The translations under genes were made by a program, and so were the position numbers. Under the pieces are notes generated by a model. That model made no database searches. It had not been told where the DNA came from and saw nothing but the letters and a program-made list of their open reading frames with translations. A stretch of 64,000 bases of DNA, taken from Mycobacterium paraterrae (GTDB lineage: Bacteria > Actinomycetota > Actinomycetes > Mycobacteriales > Mycobacteriaceae). Position 1 is the stretch's first letter; every line of letters begins with the position of its first letter. Below are positions 1 through 8,151 of the stretch, in pieces. The stretch lies in contig NZ_CP092488.2 in the NCBI RefSeq assembly GCF_022430545.2, positions 1,550,001 to 1,614,000 of the forward strand, in the 5' to 3' direction.

Positions 1-1
1 C

Positions 2-193
2 TCGCTGGCGCACAACGACACCGTCGCCGAGCTGGTCGACAGCGGGCATGCTGCCCGGGCACGGTACGACAGCTTCTCCCGCCCGGAGATCGTCGGCGTA
101 TTCGTCGGCGCAGAGAATTGGCGCGGTGAACTGGCGGCGGCCGGCCGGGCCGGCGGGGTGATCAGATCCGCTCTGCCAAGTCTGGATAGTTGA
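2..193 (+). CDS. tyrA: Prephenate dehydrogenase TyrA, C-terminal fragment (cut by the window edge)
   Basis: An open frame enters from the left edge and ends at TGA 191-193, giving the last 63 residues of a protein. It is rich in Ala, Arg and Glu and ends LPSLDS. I assign it to TyrA (prephenate to 4-hydroxyphenylpyruvate, tyrosine synthesis) mainly because of position: in M. tuberculosis tyrA (Rv3754) lies next to and convergent with Rv3755c, whose counterpart follows here. The catalytic domain lies outside the window, so the call is context-based. Its stop overlaps the 3' end of the next gene by 32 nt, tail to tail. Confidence 0.6.
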   Translation, partial: SLAHNDTVAELVDSGHAARARYDSFSRPEIVGVFVGAENWRGELAAAGRAGGVIRSALPSLDS

Positions 194-755
194 CGATGAA
201 GCCGGCGTCGTCGACGGTGAGCGTGGTGTCCGACACCGGCGTGCGCACCTTGATGCCGTCGCCGATGTTGCTGTAGCTCACCGTGGCCGCCGCGACGCTC
301 ATCTCCGGCAGCCTCACGTAGACCGTGGGTACCGTGATCGTCTCGCCGTTTTCCTGCAGTCCTCGACGGCGGATCGGCAGCGTGTTGAAGAAAAGGCTGT
401 ACACCACGTCGACGTCCAGCGCACCGTCGTAGGACGCCCGCGAGTCGCCCTGATGGTCGGTGACCAGCCAGACGTTCTCGTCATCGCGGGCGACCACCAG
501 CTGTCGCTCGCGTTCGGCCAACGTGACGGTCATGCCGAGCCGCTTGGTCGCGCCGGCCTCGTCGGTCAACAGGTCGTAGTAGGCGGCGAACGCGGGGTTG
601 GAGTCTGTCGCGGCGGCGACGATCCGGCCGTTGGCCTTGATTCGCTTGCCGGACAACTGCACCCGGACCGACTCCATCCGCCGGTGATCCTGTGAACGCC
701 AGGTCAGGATCGTCGACCACGCATTGCCTTTCGGGTCTGACGCTGTTTGGCTCAC
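162..755 (-). CDS. Putative glycolipid-binding protein (PF06475 type, Rv3755c-like)
   Basis: The 197-residue protein has no signal peptide. Near residue 115-130 it carries the stretch DVDVVYSLFFNTLPIRR, which resembles the signature DVD...NTLPIRR of the putative glycolipid-binding family. The biochemical role of that family is not established. Start is GTG at 755, overlapping the proZ stop by 4 nt (GTGA), so it is probably translationally coupled as the last gene of the proXVWZ operon. Its length agrees with Rv3755c as I remember it. Function beyond lipid binding is not inferred. Confidence 0.75.
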   Translation of the reverse strand: MSQTASDPKGNAWSTILTWRSQDHRRMESVRVQLSGKRIKANGRIVAAATDSNPAFAAYYDLLTDEAGATKRLGMTVTLAERERQLVVARDDENVWLVTDHQGDSRASYDGALDVDVVYSLFFNTLPIRRRGLQENGETITVPTVYVRLPEMSVAAATVSYSNIGDGIKVRTPVSDTTLTVDDAGFIVNYPDLAERI

Positions 756-1474
756 GCGTCTACGTTAGGCGACGACCTGGCAGATATCGACGTCTGGTGG
801 TGTGGCTTTCCGCGCAGTCGCCCGGTACCGGGCATCGACGCCCACACCGCGAAGGCCAGCGCGCCGTCGAGGATCAGGGCGAGCGCCGCGACCATCAGCG
901 CACCGACCAGCGCGATGTGGAACTGGCGGACCTTGATGCCGTCGATCAGGTAGCGCCCCAGCCCGCCGAGGCTGGCGTAGGCGGCCACCGTCGCGGTGGC
1001 GACGACCTGCAGCGTCGCGGTACGCAACCCGCCGAGGATCAGCGGAAGCGCGTTCGGCACTTCGACCCGAAACAGGACTCGCCACTCGCTCATGCCCATC
1101 GAGCGCGCGGCGTCGACCACAATGCGATCCACCGCCGACACCCCGGCATACGTTCCGGCCAGCAGCGGCGGGATTCCCAACAGCATCAGCGCCACGATCG
1201 GCGGTATTAGGCCCAACCCCCATAGCAGCACCGCCAGCAGCAGCACTCCCAACGTCGGCAGTGCCCGCAACGCGTTGACGATGCTGACGATCAGCAGCGT
1301 GCCGCGGCGGGTATGGCCGACCAACAATCCCAATGGCACGGCCACCAGCGCCGAGACCGCCACGGCAACCGCGGTGTATTCCAGATGCTCCAGCGTCCGC
1401 TGCCCCAAGCCGACCGGCCCTAACCAGTTTTCGGCGGTGAACAGATAGGACAGCGCCTGCACTAAAAAGTTCAT
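752..1474 (-). CDS. proZ: Osmoprotectant (glycine betaine/choline-type) ABC transporter permease ProZ
   Basis: A 240-residue inner-membrane protein with about six hydrophobic segments and the binding-protein-dependent permease signature around ALRALPTLGVLLLA and the EAA-type loop DAARSMGMSEWRVLFRVEVP. It should form the transmembrane channel with ProW, driven by ProV and fed by the lipoprotein ProX, importing compatible solutes. The start chosen is ATG 1474, which overlaps the proW stop as ATGA; a longer in-frame extension to 1537 would lie inside proW and is unlikely. Length matches the family (about 240 residues). Confidence 0.9.
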   Translation of the reverse strand: MNFLVQALSYLFTAENWLGPVGLGQRTLEHLEYTAVAVAVSALVAVPLGLLVGHTRRGTLLIVSIVNALRALPTLGVLLLAVLLWGLGLIPPIVALMLLGIPPLLAGTYAGVSAVDRIVVDAARSMGMSEWRVLFRVEVPNALPLILGGLRTATLQVVATATVAAYASLGGLGRYLIDGIKVRQFHIALVGALMVAALALILDGALAFAVWASMPGTGRLRGKPHHQTSISARSSPNVDA

Positions 1475-2154
1475 CGTGAACCGCCCACCACCGGGGCCGT
1501 CAGCAGCCGCCGGCCCGGCCGTGATACCCGCTCCCATGGAGTCGCCAGGCGGCCGGCCAACATCAACCCGGCGTCGATCACCACCGCCAACAGGAAGATC
1601 ACGATGATGCCGGCCACGATCTGATCGCTCTTGTTCGCCTGGTAGCCCTCGGTGAACCAGGTCCCCAGGCCGCCGATCCCGATCACCGCGCCCACCGAAA
1701 CCATCGAGATATTGGTCACCACAATCACCCGCAAACCCGCGACGAGAACCGGAATCGACAGCGGCAGTTCAACTTTCACTATCCGGGCGAGCGGGCGGTA
1801 GCCGAGGGCGGTGGCGGCGTCGCGCACCTGGGCCGGCACCGCATCCAGCGCCTCGAAGATCGCGCGCACCAGCAGCGCGCAGGTGTACAGCGTCAGCGCC
1901 ACCACGACGTTGGCTTCGTCGAGAATCCGGGTGGGAATGATCAGCGGCAGCACCACGAACAGCGCCAGCGACGGAATGGTGAACATCGCGCTGGCGGCGA
2001 CGGTGGTGAACTGTCGAAGCACCCTGGTCCGCCATGTCAGCACGCCCCATGGCAGCGCCAGCACGAGACCTGCCAGCACCGGCACCAGCGAGAGCCGCAG
2101 GTGGATCACGGTCAGTGCCCAGGCCGTGGTCAGGTGGTGCAGCAGATAGTGCAC
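1471..2154 (-). CDS. proW: Osmoprotectant ABC transporter permease ProW
   Basis: A 227-residue membrane protein with about five to six membrane spans. The permease EAA loop is visible as DAATALGYRPLARIVKVELP at about residue 115-135. It is the second channel subunit beside ProZ. Start chosen is GTG 2154 (VHYLLHHLTTAW), two bases after the proV stop at 2157; an upstream-extended reading is basic, low in hydrophobicity and lies within proV. The stop overlaps proZ by 4 nt. Tight spacing in the whole set implies one transcript starting in front of proX. Confidence 0.9.
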   Translation of the reverse strand: MHYLLHHLTTAWALTVIHLRLSLVPVLAGLVLALPWGVLTWRTRVLRQFTTVAASAMFTIPSLALFVVLPLIIPTRILDEANVVVALTLYTCALLVRAIFEALDAVPAQVRDAATALGYRPLARIVKVELPLSIPVLVAGLRVIVVTNISMVSVGAVIGIGGLGTWFTEGYQANKSDQIVAGIIVIFLLAVVIDAGLMLAGRLATPWERVSRPGRRLLTAPVVGGSR

Positions 2155-2156
2155 GA

Positions 2157-3254
2157 TCAGTCCCGCCGGTGGGAATCCAGGGCGGACAACACATCCCCGG
2201 CGCACACGCCGCCGCAGACTGCGCCCGCATCGTCGACGGCCACCCCCATGGCCGCCGGCGACGACAACGCCGCGTCCAGCGCCTGGCTCAAGTTGGCGCC
2301 CGGACGGAACACCGCGCCCACCGAGGTCACGCTGTCGCGCAGTGTCGCACCGGCACGATACTTGCGCACGCCGTTCACGTCGATCCAGCCCAACGGCGCG
2401 CCGTCCGTCTTGACCACCAGCGCCCACCCGTCGCGCAACCGCTCCTCACCGATAGCGGCCGGATCGGTGATGGTGGCGATGTCGTGTAGCGGAAGGCCTG
2501 TGGCGCTGAGGAATTGCAGCCAGCGGTACCCGCGCCCGGCGCCGATCATCCTCGCTACGAAGTCGTTGGCCGGACGGGACAGCAACCGCGCCGGCTCGTC
2601 GTATTGCTGCAACACGCCGCCCCGGCCGAACACCGCGACCCGGTCGGCCAGTCGGATCGCCTCGTCGATGTCATGCGTGACGAACACGATGGTCTTCTGC
2701 AGTTCGGCTTGCAGCCGCAGGATTTCACGCTGCAGCTCGCGGCGGACGATCGGGTCGACGGCCGAAAACGGTTCGTCCATCAGAAGAATCGGCGGATCCG
2801 CGGCCAGCGCGCGGGCCACGCCCACGCGCTGTTGCTCGCCACCGGACAGCTGCGCCGGATAACGCTCGGCCAGTTTGGCATCCAGACCCACCCGCTCCAG
2901 CACGGCATAGGCCGCCCTGCGCGCGGCCCGGCGCGACTGACCCTTGAGCACCGGAACGGTTGCGACGTTGTCGATTACCCGCTGGTGCGGCATCAGCCCG
3001 GCACCTTGGATCACGTAGCCGATGCCGAGGCGCAGCCGCACCGGGTCGACGCTCGCGACGTCGCGCCCGTCGACCACGATGGTCCCCGACGACGGCTCGG
3101 CCATCCGGTTGATCATCCGCATCGAGGTGGTCTTGCCGCAACCGGACGGGCCGACGAACACCGTGAGCGTGCCCTGCGGCACCTCCAGATTCAACCGGTC
3201 GACCGCGACGGTGCCGTCGTCGTAAACCTTGTGTACGTCGCGGAAGCTGATCAC
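2157..3254 (-). CDS. proV: Osmoprotectant ABC transporter ATPase ProV with C-terminal CBS-like region
   Basis: A 365-residue cytoplasmic ATPase. Walker A is GPSGCGKTT at about residue 36-44, the ABC signature LSGGEQQRVGVARAL near 137, Walker B ILLMDEPF near 157, and a switch His in VTHDIDEA. The last ~110 residues follow the ATPase core and resemble CBS-type regulatory modules of OpuAA/ProV. Start is GTG 3254, which overlaps the proX stop as GTGA; the longer reading to 3299 runs inside proX. It powers ProW/ProZ. Confidence 0.92.
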   Translation of the reverse strand: MISFRDVHKVYDDGTVAVDRLNLEVPQGTLTVFVGPSGCGKTTSMRMINRMAEPSSGTIVVDGRDVASVDPVRLRLGIGYVIQGAGLMPHQRVIDNVATVPVLKGQSRRAARRAAYAVLERVGLDAKLAERYPAQLSGGEQQRVGVARALAADPPILLMDEPFSAVDPIVRRELQREILRLQAELQKTIVFVTHDIDEAIRLADRVAVFGRGGVLQQYDEPARLLSRPANDFVARMIGAGRGYRWLQFLSATGLPLHDIATITDPAAIGEERLRDGWALVVKTDGAPLGWIDVNGVRKYRAGATLRDSVTSVGAVFRPGANLSQALDAALSSPAAMGVAVDDAGAVCGGVCAGDVLSALDSHRRD

Positions 3255-4210
3255 TGTCCGCCCACGATCGGGTGGTCGAAGTTGTTGTCCCGCAACCACT
3301 GTCGGGCAGCCTGATCGGGGTCGATACCGGAATTGCCCGAGACCGATGCGTTGAGCCGGGCCATGTCGCGGCTGGTCAGCTTGGCCGACACCGCGTTGAG
3401 TACGCCTGCCAGCCGGTCCGACTTCTTCTGGGTATTGACCAGCGGCACGATGTTTCCGGCCAGGAAGTTGTGCAGCGGATCCCCGAGCGCGACCAGGTTG
3501 TTCTGCAGGAATGCCGGCGAGGTACTGAAGATGTTGGCCGCGTTGACCTTCCCCTCCGTCAGGGTGCGCACCGTGACTGCGCCACCGTCGTCACTGATTG
3601 CCACGAAGTTGCCCGGTGAAACGTTCAGTCCGTAGCGCTGCCGCAATCCCCGCAGACCCGACGGCCGCACCTGGAAATCCGACGGCGCCGCGAATTTCAC
3701 TTCGGCCGAGTGCGGGGCGAGGTCGGCGATCGTCGTAAGGTGCCACTTCGCGGCGGTATCGGTGGTGACGGTGACCGTGTCGGTGTCGCACGCCGGCGAC
3801 GGGCTCAGGATCGACAGGTCCGGCGGCAACCGCCGGCCCAACTCGCGCTCGACGTCGTCGAGTAGCGTCGCAGTGGCGTCCGGCTCCAAATACATCAGCA
3901 GGTTGCCGACGTATTCGGGAACCAGGTCGATCGAATGATCCTTCAGCGCGGGCACATACGTTTCCCGACTGCCGATACCCATCCGACGGCCGACATTGAA
4001 CCCGTTGGCCTGCAACGCTTGTGCGTAGATCTCGGCGACGATCTTGGACTCCGGAAACCCGGCCGACCCCACCACGATCGAGTTGGGCCCGCTCGACGCT
4101 CCGCCCAGCGGGTTCGCGGTGCCGCAGCCCGTCGCCGCCACCAACAGGGCCACCAGCCACACCGCGATGCGGTGCCCGCGCCGTCGCCGCATGCCCATAG
4201 CGATCGACAC
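3251..4210 (-). CDS. proX: Osmoprotectant-binding lipoprotein ProX
   Basis: A 319-residue exported protein. An Arg-rich N-terminus and hydrophobic core end in the lipobox-like VAATGC, so Cys at about residue 29 should be lipidated and the protein anchored outside the membrane. The rest fits the OpuAC-type substrate-binding fold of glycine betaine/choline transporters (SKIVAEIYAQAL and VPALKDHSIDLVPEYVG regions). GTG 4210 is preferred because an AAGGGG ribosome site lies about 6 nt upstream; ATG 4198 is an alternative. It is the first gene of the five-gene operon and diverges from the next gene. Confidence 0.9.
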   Translation of the reverse strand: MSIAMGMRRRRGHRIAVWLVALLVAATGCGTANPLGGASSGPNSIVVGSAGFPESKIVAEIYAQALQANGFNVGRRMGIGSRETYVPALKDHSIDLVPEYVGNLLMYLEPDATATLLDDVERELGRRLPPDLSILSPSPACDTDTVTVTTDTAAKWHLTTIADLAPHSAEVKFAAPSDFQVRPSGLRGLRQRYGLNVSPGNFVAISDDGGAVTVRTLTEGKVNAANIFSTSPAFLQNNLVALGDPLHNFLAGNIVPLVNTQKKSDRLAGVLNAVSAKLTSRDMARLNASVSGNSGIDPDQAARQWLRDNNFDHPIVGGQ

Positions 4211-4270
4211 TAATGCCCCTTCGTGAATCGTTTGGTTCCGTTTGCTCCGCCAACGGGTAAAGATGGCAGC

Positions 4271-4618
4271 ATGAGCAGCGATGCGACGTCATCTCCCGAA
4301 CCGCCACTGAGCACTCCGGCACCAGGTCCGAACCAGCCGCCGCCGCCCGAGTCAGCGGTCAAATTCACTCGAACGGCCGGTTTGTGGTCGTTCTTGGCGC
4401 TGGGTTTTCTGATCCTGATCATTTTGCTGATCTTCATCACCCAGAACACGACATCCGGGGACTTCGCGTTCCTGGGCTGGCACTGGTCCCTGCCGCTGGG
4501 GGTGGCCATCCTGCTGGCGGCCGTCAGCGGTGGGTTGATCACCTTCCTCGCCGGTACGGCGCGGATTTACCAACTTCGCCGGGCGGCCAAGAAGAACCTG
4601 CAGGCCGCCAGCCGGTAG
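4271..4618 (+). CDS. Small LapA/DUF1049-type membrane protein (Rv3760-like)
   Basis: A 115-residue protein with a Pro-rich cytoplasmic head (PAPGPNQPPPPES) followed by two membrane helices at about residues 40-60 and 73-95, and a basic tail (RRAAKKNLQAASR). The motif FITQNTTSGDFAFLGWHWSLPLG is typical of the lipopolysaccharide-assembly LapA-like domain, whose role in mycobacteria is unknown. ATG 4271 is chosen; an upstream GTG-type extension to 4223 would run into the divergent proX promoter. Same place as Rv3760 in M. tuberculosis. Confidence 0.8.
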   Translation: MSSDATSSPEPPLSTPAPGPNQPPPPESAVKFTRTAGLWSFLALGFLILIILLIFITQNTTSGDFAFLGWHWSLPLGVAILLAAVSGGLITFLAGTARIYQLRRAAKKNLQAASR

Positions 4619-4619
4619 C

Positions 4620-5654
4620 TCATCCGTTCTGCAACTCGGCGATCCCGGCCGCGATCAGCGGCGCCACCGTCTCTCCGACCCGGTCTGAGGCCTCGACATC
4701 GTCGGCCCCACCTGCCATCCGCCGGCGGAAGTCGATGCCGGCCGCGATGATGGCCAGCTTGAAATAGGCCAGGCCCATGTAGAAGTTCCAATACGCCAGC
4801 GGCTGTCCGGATGTCTCCGAATACTTCTGCGCCAGCTCGTCGGCCACCGGTATTTGCGGCGACGTCCAGGCGGCCTGCGTGTTGATCACCAGATCGAACG
4901 TCGGGTCGCGGTAGACGCACATCAGCGCGGCGTCGCTGAGCGGATCGCCGAGGGTGGACAGTTCCCAGTCGACGACGGCTCGCACCCGGGTGGGGTCGTC
5001 GGCGTCGAGGATCGTGTTGTCGATCCGGTAGTCGCCGTGCACGATCGACGTCCGGCTCTGCTGCGGAACCCCGTCCGCCAGCGCCTGACGTAGCCGGGCC
5101 ACGTCGGCGTCGCGGTCGTCATCGGGAAGACGGACATGCTCCCACTGCGAACCCCACCGACGGACCTGGCGTTCGAGATAGCCGTCGGGCTTGCCGAAGT
5201 CGGCGAGACCGACCGCCGCGGGATCGACGGCGTGCAAGTCGGCCAGCACCTTGATCAGCCCGTCGACACAACCGTCGATCACCGGCTGGTCACCCATGGC
5301 TTCGAGCTCGGCGCGACTGCGCACCACCTGGCCGGCCACGTATTCGACCATCTGGAACGGCGCGCCGAGCACCGAGTCGTCCTTGCACAGCGTGACCGCG
5401 CGGGCGACCGGCACGTCGGTGTCGGCCAGCCCGGCGACCACGGTGTACTCCCGCGCCATGTCATGCGCCGAGGGAGTCAGCCCGTGCAGCGGCGGGCGGC
5501 GGAGCACCCACTTCGACGAGTCGTCCGCCACCAAAAACGTCAGGTTGGACCGGCCGCCGGAGATCAGTCGTGCGGTGAGTTCACCGGCTCGGGCGACGCC
5601 GACCGATCGGAGGTGCTTGTCCAGTGCGTCCAGGTCCAGCCCGTCAAGAGTCAC
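4620..5654 (-). CDS. fadE36: FadE36-type phosphotransferase (aminoglycoside-phosphotransferase fold)
   Basis: A 344-residue protein equivalent by position to Rv3761c. Although that gene carries a fadE name, the sequence is a kinase of the APH/choline-kinase fold: Brenner motif HGDYRIDNTIL near residue 205 with catalytic Asp, and the metal-binding VVDWELSTLGDP near 228. No acyl-CoA dehydrogenase FAD-binding motif is present. The family resembles the kinase half of ACAD10/ACAD11, which phosphorylates 4-hydroxyacyl-CoA; that role is inference here. Start GTG 5654 overlaps the upstream phosphatase stop by 4 nt. Confidence 0.85.
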   Translation of the reverse strand: MTLDGLDLDALDKHLRSVGVARAGELTARLISGGRSNLTFLVADDSSKWVLRRPPLHGLTPSAHDMAREYTVVAGLADTDVPVARAVTLCKDDSVLGAPFQMVEYVAGQVVRSRAELEAMGDQPVIDGCVDGLIKVLADLHAVDPAAVGLADFGKPDGYLERQVRRWGSQWEHVRLPDDDRDADVARLRQALADGVPQQSRTSIVHGDYRIDNTILDADDPTRVRAVVDWELSTLGDPLSDAALMCVYRDPTFDLVINTQAAWTSPQIPVADELAQKYSETSGQPLAYWNFYMGLAYFKLAIIAAGIDFRRRMAGGADDVEASDRVGETVAPLIAAGIAELQNG

Positions 5655-6277
5655 GACGTCTTCTTATCAGCGGTTCGCCGGTTTCTCGGCAGCAGGTCCC
5701 ATACGTGCTCGGTGCCGTTCACCGTCACCACGCTGGCCCGGCCGGACCGGGAGAACAGCAACCGCGTCACCGACACGTAGTCGATCGGGAACGACAGGAT
5801 CCGTCTGGTGCCGAGAATCTCGTGCAGCACGACGTTGATCACCCCGCCATGGCTGAACACCGCGACGGTCTCCTCGTGACCTGCGGTGGCGACGACATTG
5901 TCGACGGCTGCTTTGACGCGCACCCGGAACGCGTCTTCATCGACCGCGCTGGGGAGATGTCCCTCCGCCATCCGAGCCCACTCCTGCGGATTCTCGGTCC
6001 GGATCTGCTCGACGGGGATGTACACGGGCAACTCGCGGTCGTATTCGGCGAACCGATCGTCGATCTCGATGTCGAGCCCGAGCGCCTCGGCCACCGGTTG
6101 CGCAGTCTGGACCGCGCGGCACTGCGGGCTACTGATCACCCGGGTGATCGGAAAACGGGACAGCGCCTCGGGCAACCGCGCCGCCTGCTCACGGCCCTCA
6201 TCGGAGAGGTCCGGGTCGGCGCCCTGACCTGGCTCGCTGCGGAGCGGCAAGGCGTGCCGGACCAGTAGCAACTGCAT
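5651..6277 (-). CDS. Histidine phosphatase (phosphoglycerate mutase-like) family protein
   Basis: A 208-residue cytoplasmic protein opening MQLLLVRHALPLRSEPG. The RH dipeptide carries the phospho-accepting His, and the second catalytic His lies in VFSHGGVINVVL near residue 145. RHA replaces the usual RHG, as in several members of this broad superfamily, so the substrate cannot be read from sequence. It is upstream of and overlaps the FadE36-type kinase by 4 nt; a phosphatase paired with a small-molecule kinase suggests linked chemistry, which is inference. Confidence 0.85.
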   Translation of the reverse strand: MQLLLVRHALPLRSEPGQGADPDLSDEGREQAARLPEALSRFPITRVISSPQCRAVQTAQPVAEALGLDIEIDDRFAEYDRELPVYIPVEQIRTENPQEWARMAEGHLPSAVDEDAFRVRVKAAVDNVVATAGHEETVAVFSHGGVINVVLHEILGTRRILSFPIDYVSVTRLLFSRSGRASVVTVNGTEHVWDLLPRNRRTADKKTS

Positions 6278-6320
6278 CCGGACAGCCTCGCACGCGCCGC
6301 GATCCCCTACCGACGGCGGT

Positions 6321-6337
6321 GGAGAATGCTATTCTCC
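6321..6337. promoter_or_regulatory. Perfect 17-bp palindrome in the divergent promoter region (candidate TetR operator)
   Basis: GGAGAATGCTATTCTCC reads as two 7-bp arms around a 3-bp centre, lying 17 bp before the GTG of the kinase at 6354 and 44 bp from the start of the divergent phosphatase. Size and symmetry are usual for a TetR-family operator, and a TetR-type gene is fourth in the operon. Binding is inferred. Confidence 0.5.
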
Positions 6338-6353
6338 GCGTGGAGATTGGGGT

Positions 6354-7373
6354 GTGCGGATGCTGGACGACGAGGTCCTGGGACGCTGGCTGGACGCGAA
6401 CGATGCTCCTGGAGCCGGTGAAAAGCCACGGCTCGAGACGCTGTCCGGCGGCTCGCAAAACACCCTGTACCTGATCCGCCGGGGTGCCGAGCGCATGGTG
6501 TTGCGCATGCCGGGCGATCGAGCCGACGCCGCCCGCATCGACGGGTTGCTCCGCGAAATCAGACTGGTCCGCGCGCTGGGCGGCACCGACGTCCCCCACG
6601 CCGAGTTGATCGCGGCCGACGAAGCCGGCGGACTGTTCGGCAAGCCGTTCTACGTGATGCAGGCGATCGACGGCTGGAGCCCGATGGACGGTGGCTGGGA
6701 GGCGCCGTTCGACGACGACCTCGAGGCGCGTCGCGGCCTGGCCTTCCAACTCGTCGAGGGCGCGGCCAAGCTGGGTCGAGTGGACTGGCAGGCCCAGGGA
6801 CTGGCGGGCTTCGGCCGGCCGGACGGGTTCCACGAACGCCAGGTCGACCGCTGGCTGGCGTTCCTGAGCAGCTACCAGGTGCGCGAGCTTCCCGGCCTGC
6901 ACGAGGCCGCGGAATGGTTGCGCCGCAACCGACCCGCGCACTACACCCCCGGCATCATGCACGGCGACTATCAGTTCGCCAACGTGATGTTCGCGCACGG
7001 CGGACCCGCGCGGCTGGCCGCCATCGTCGACTGGGAAATGACGACGGTCGGGGATCCATTGCTGGACCTGGCCTGGTGCCTGCTGGGCTACGACGGCGAA
7101 CACCCCAAGCAGGACGGGTTCTACCTGGACATGACGGGTATGCCGACCCGCAGCGAGTTGCTGGACAGCTACGAGCAAGTCAGCGGCCTGACATGCGACA
7201 ACATCGACTACTACCTGGTGCTGGCCAACTGGAAGCTCGGCATTGTGCTGGAAAAGACGTACGCCGCCGGAGTGCGCAGCGGCAAGGTCGACGCCAAGAT
7301 CCAGGACGCGTTCGGGACGATGGTCCCCCAGTTGATCACAACAGCCGCCGGGCTGGCCGGGTCGCTGAAATGA
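6354..7373 (+). CDS. Phosphotransferase family protein (acyl-CoA kinase type)
   Basis: A 339-residue APH-fold kinase. Catalytic loop HGDYQFANVMF near residue 203 and the DFG-like IVDWEMTTVGDPLLDLAW near 224 are intact; SGGSQNTLYLI near residue 30 is the nucleotide-loop region. Bacterial relatives such as LvaA phosphorylate 4-hydroxyacyl-CoA before an acyl-CoA dehydrogenase-like step. The gene overlaps the following SDR by ATGA and leads an operon with SDR, acyl-CoA dehydrogenase, TetR and MDR genes, which supports such a role. Start GTG 6354 or ATG 6360; both fit. Confidence 0.85.
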   Translation: MRMLDDEVLGRWLDANDAPGAGEKPRLETLSGGSQNTLYLIRRGAERMVLRMPGDRADAARIDGLLREIRLVRALGGTDVPHAELIAADEAGGLFGKPFYVMQAIDGWSPMDGGWEAPFDDDLEARRGLAFQLVEGAAKLGRVDWQAQGLAGFGRPDGFHERQVDRWLAFLSSYQVRELPGLHEAAEWLRRNRPAHYTPGIMHGDYQFANVMFAHGGPARLAAIVDWEMTTVGDPLLDLAWCLLGYDGEHPKQDGFYLDMTGMPTRSELLDSYEQVSGLTCDNIDYYLVLANWKLGIVLEKTYAAGVRSGKVDAKIQDAFGTMVPQLITTAAGLAGSLK

Positions 7374-8134
7374 CCTATGCTGACCAGCTTTTCGACCTCA
7401 CCGGCCAGACGATCCTGATCACCGGGGGCAGCCGCGGGCTCGGCAAGGAGATGGCGTTCGGTGTCGCGCGCTGCGGCGCCGACGTGGTGATCGCCAGCCG
7501 CAAGATGGAGAACTGCGTCGCGGTCGCCGAACAGATCGAAAGCGAAACCGGCCGCGCGGCAATGCCATACCAGGTGCACGTCGGCCGATGGGACCAACTC
7601 GACGGTCTGGTCGAGGCGGTATACGACCGGTTCGGCAAGGTCGATACATTGATCAACAACGCGGGCATGTCGCCGGTCTACGACAAGCTCACCGACGTCA
7701 CCGAGAAGCTGTTCGACGCCGTGGTGAACCTGAACCTCAAGGGCCCCTTTTGGTTGTCCGCATTGGTCGGTGAGCGGATGGTCGCGGCCGGCCGGGGCTC
7801 GATCATCAACGTGAGCACTGCCGGTTCGCTGCGGCCCACCCCGGACATCATCCCGTACGCATCGTCGAAGGCCGGCCTGAACGCGATGACCGAGGGCTTC
7901 GCGCGGGCGCTCGGCCCGACGGTCCGCGTGAACACACTGATGGCGGGCCCCTTCCTCACCGACGTCAGCAAGTCGTGGAACATCGAGCAGGCGTCGCACA
8001 ATCCGTTCGCCGGCCTATCGCTGCAGCGAGCCGGCCACCCAGCCGAAATCGTGGGCGCCGCACTGTTTCTGGCGTCGGACGCATCCAGCTTCACCACCGG
8101 CTCTATCGTTCGGGCCGACGGTGGAATCCCCTGA
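7370..8134 (+). CDS. SDR-family oxidoreductase
   Basis: A 254-residue classical short-chain dehydrogenase: cofactor loop TGGSRGLG near residue 18, NNAG near 94, catalytic Ser in INVSTAGS and the YASSK pair near 164. It should oxidise or reduce a hydroxy/oxo acyl intermediate with NAD(P). Start ATG 7370 overlaps the kinase stop; an open reading extends further upstream but only within the kinase gene. Context suggests it prepares or processes the hydroxyacyl-CoA handled by the kinase and dehydrogenase neighbours. Confidence 0.87.
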   Translation: MTYADQLFDLTGQTILITGGSRGLGKEMAFGVARCGADVVIASRKMENCVAVAEQIESETGRAAMPYQVHVGRWDQLDGLVEAVYDRFGKVDTLINNAGMSPVYDKLTDVTEKLFDAVVNLNLKGPFWLSALVGERMVAAGRGSIINVSTAGSLRPTPDIIPYASSKAGLNAMTEGFARALGPTVRVNTLMAGPFLTDVSKSWNIEQASHNPFAGLSLQRAGHPAEIVGAALFLASDASSFTTGSIVRADGGIP

Positions 8135-8151
8135 TAAAGAGAGGCTTCACG

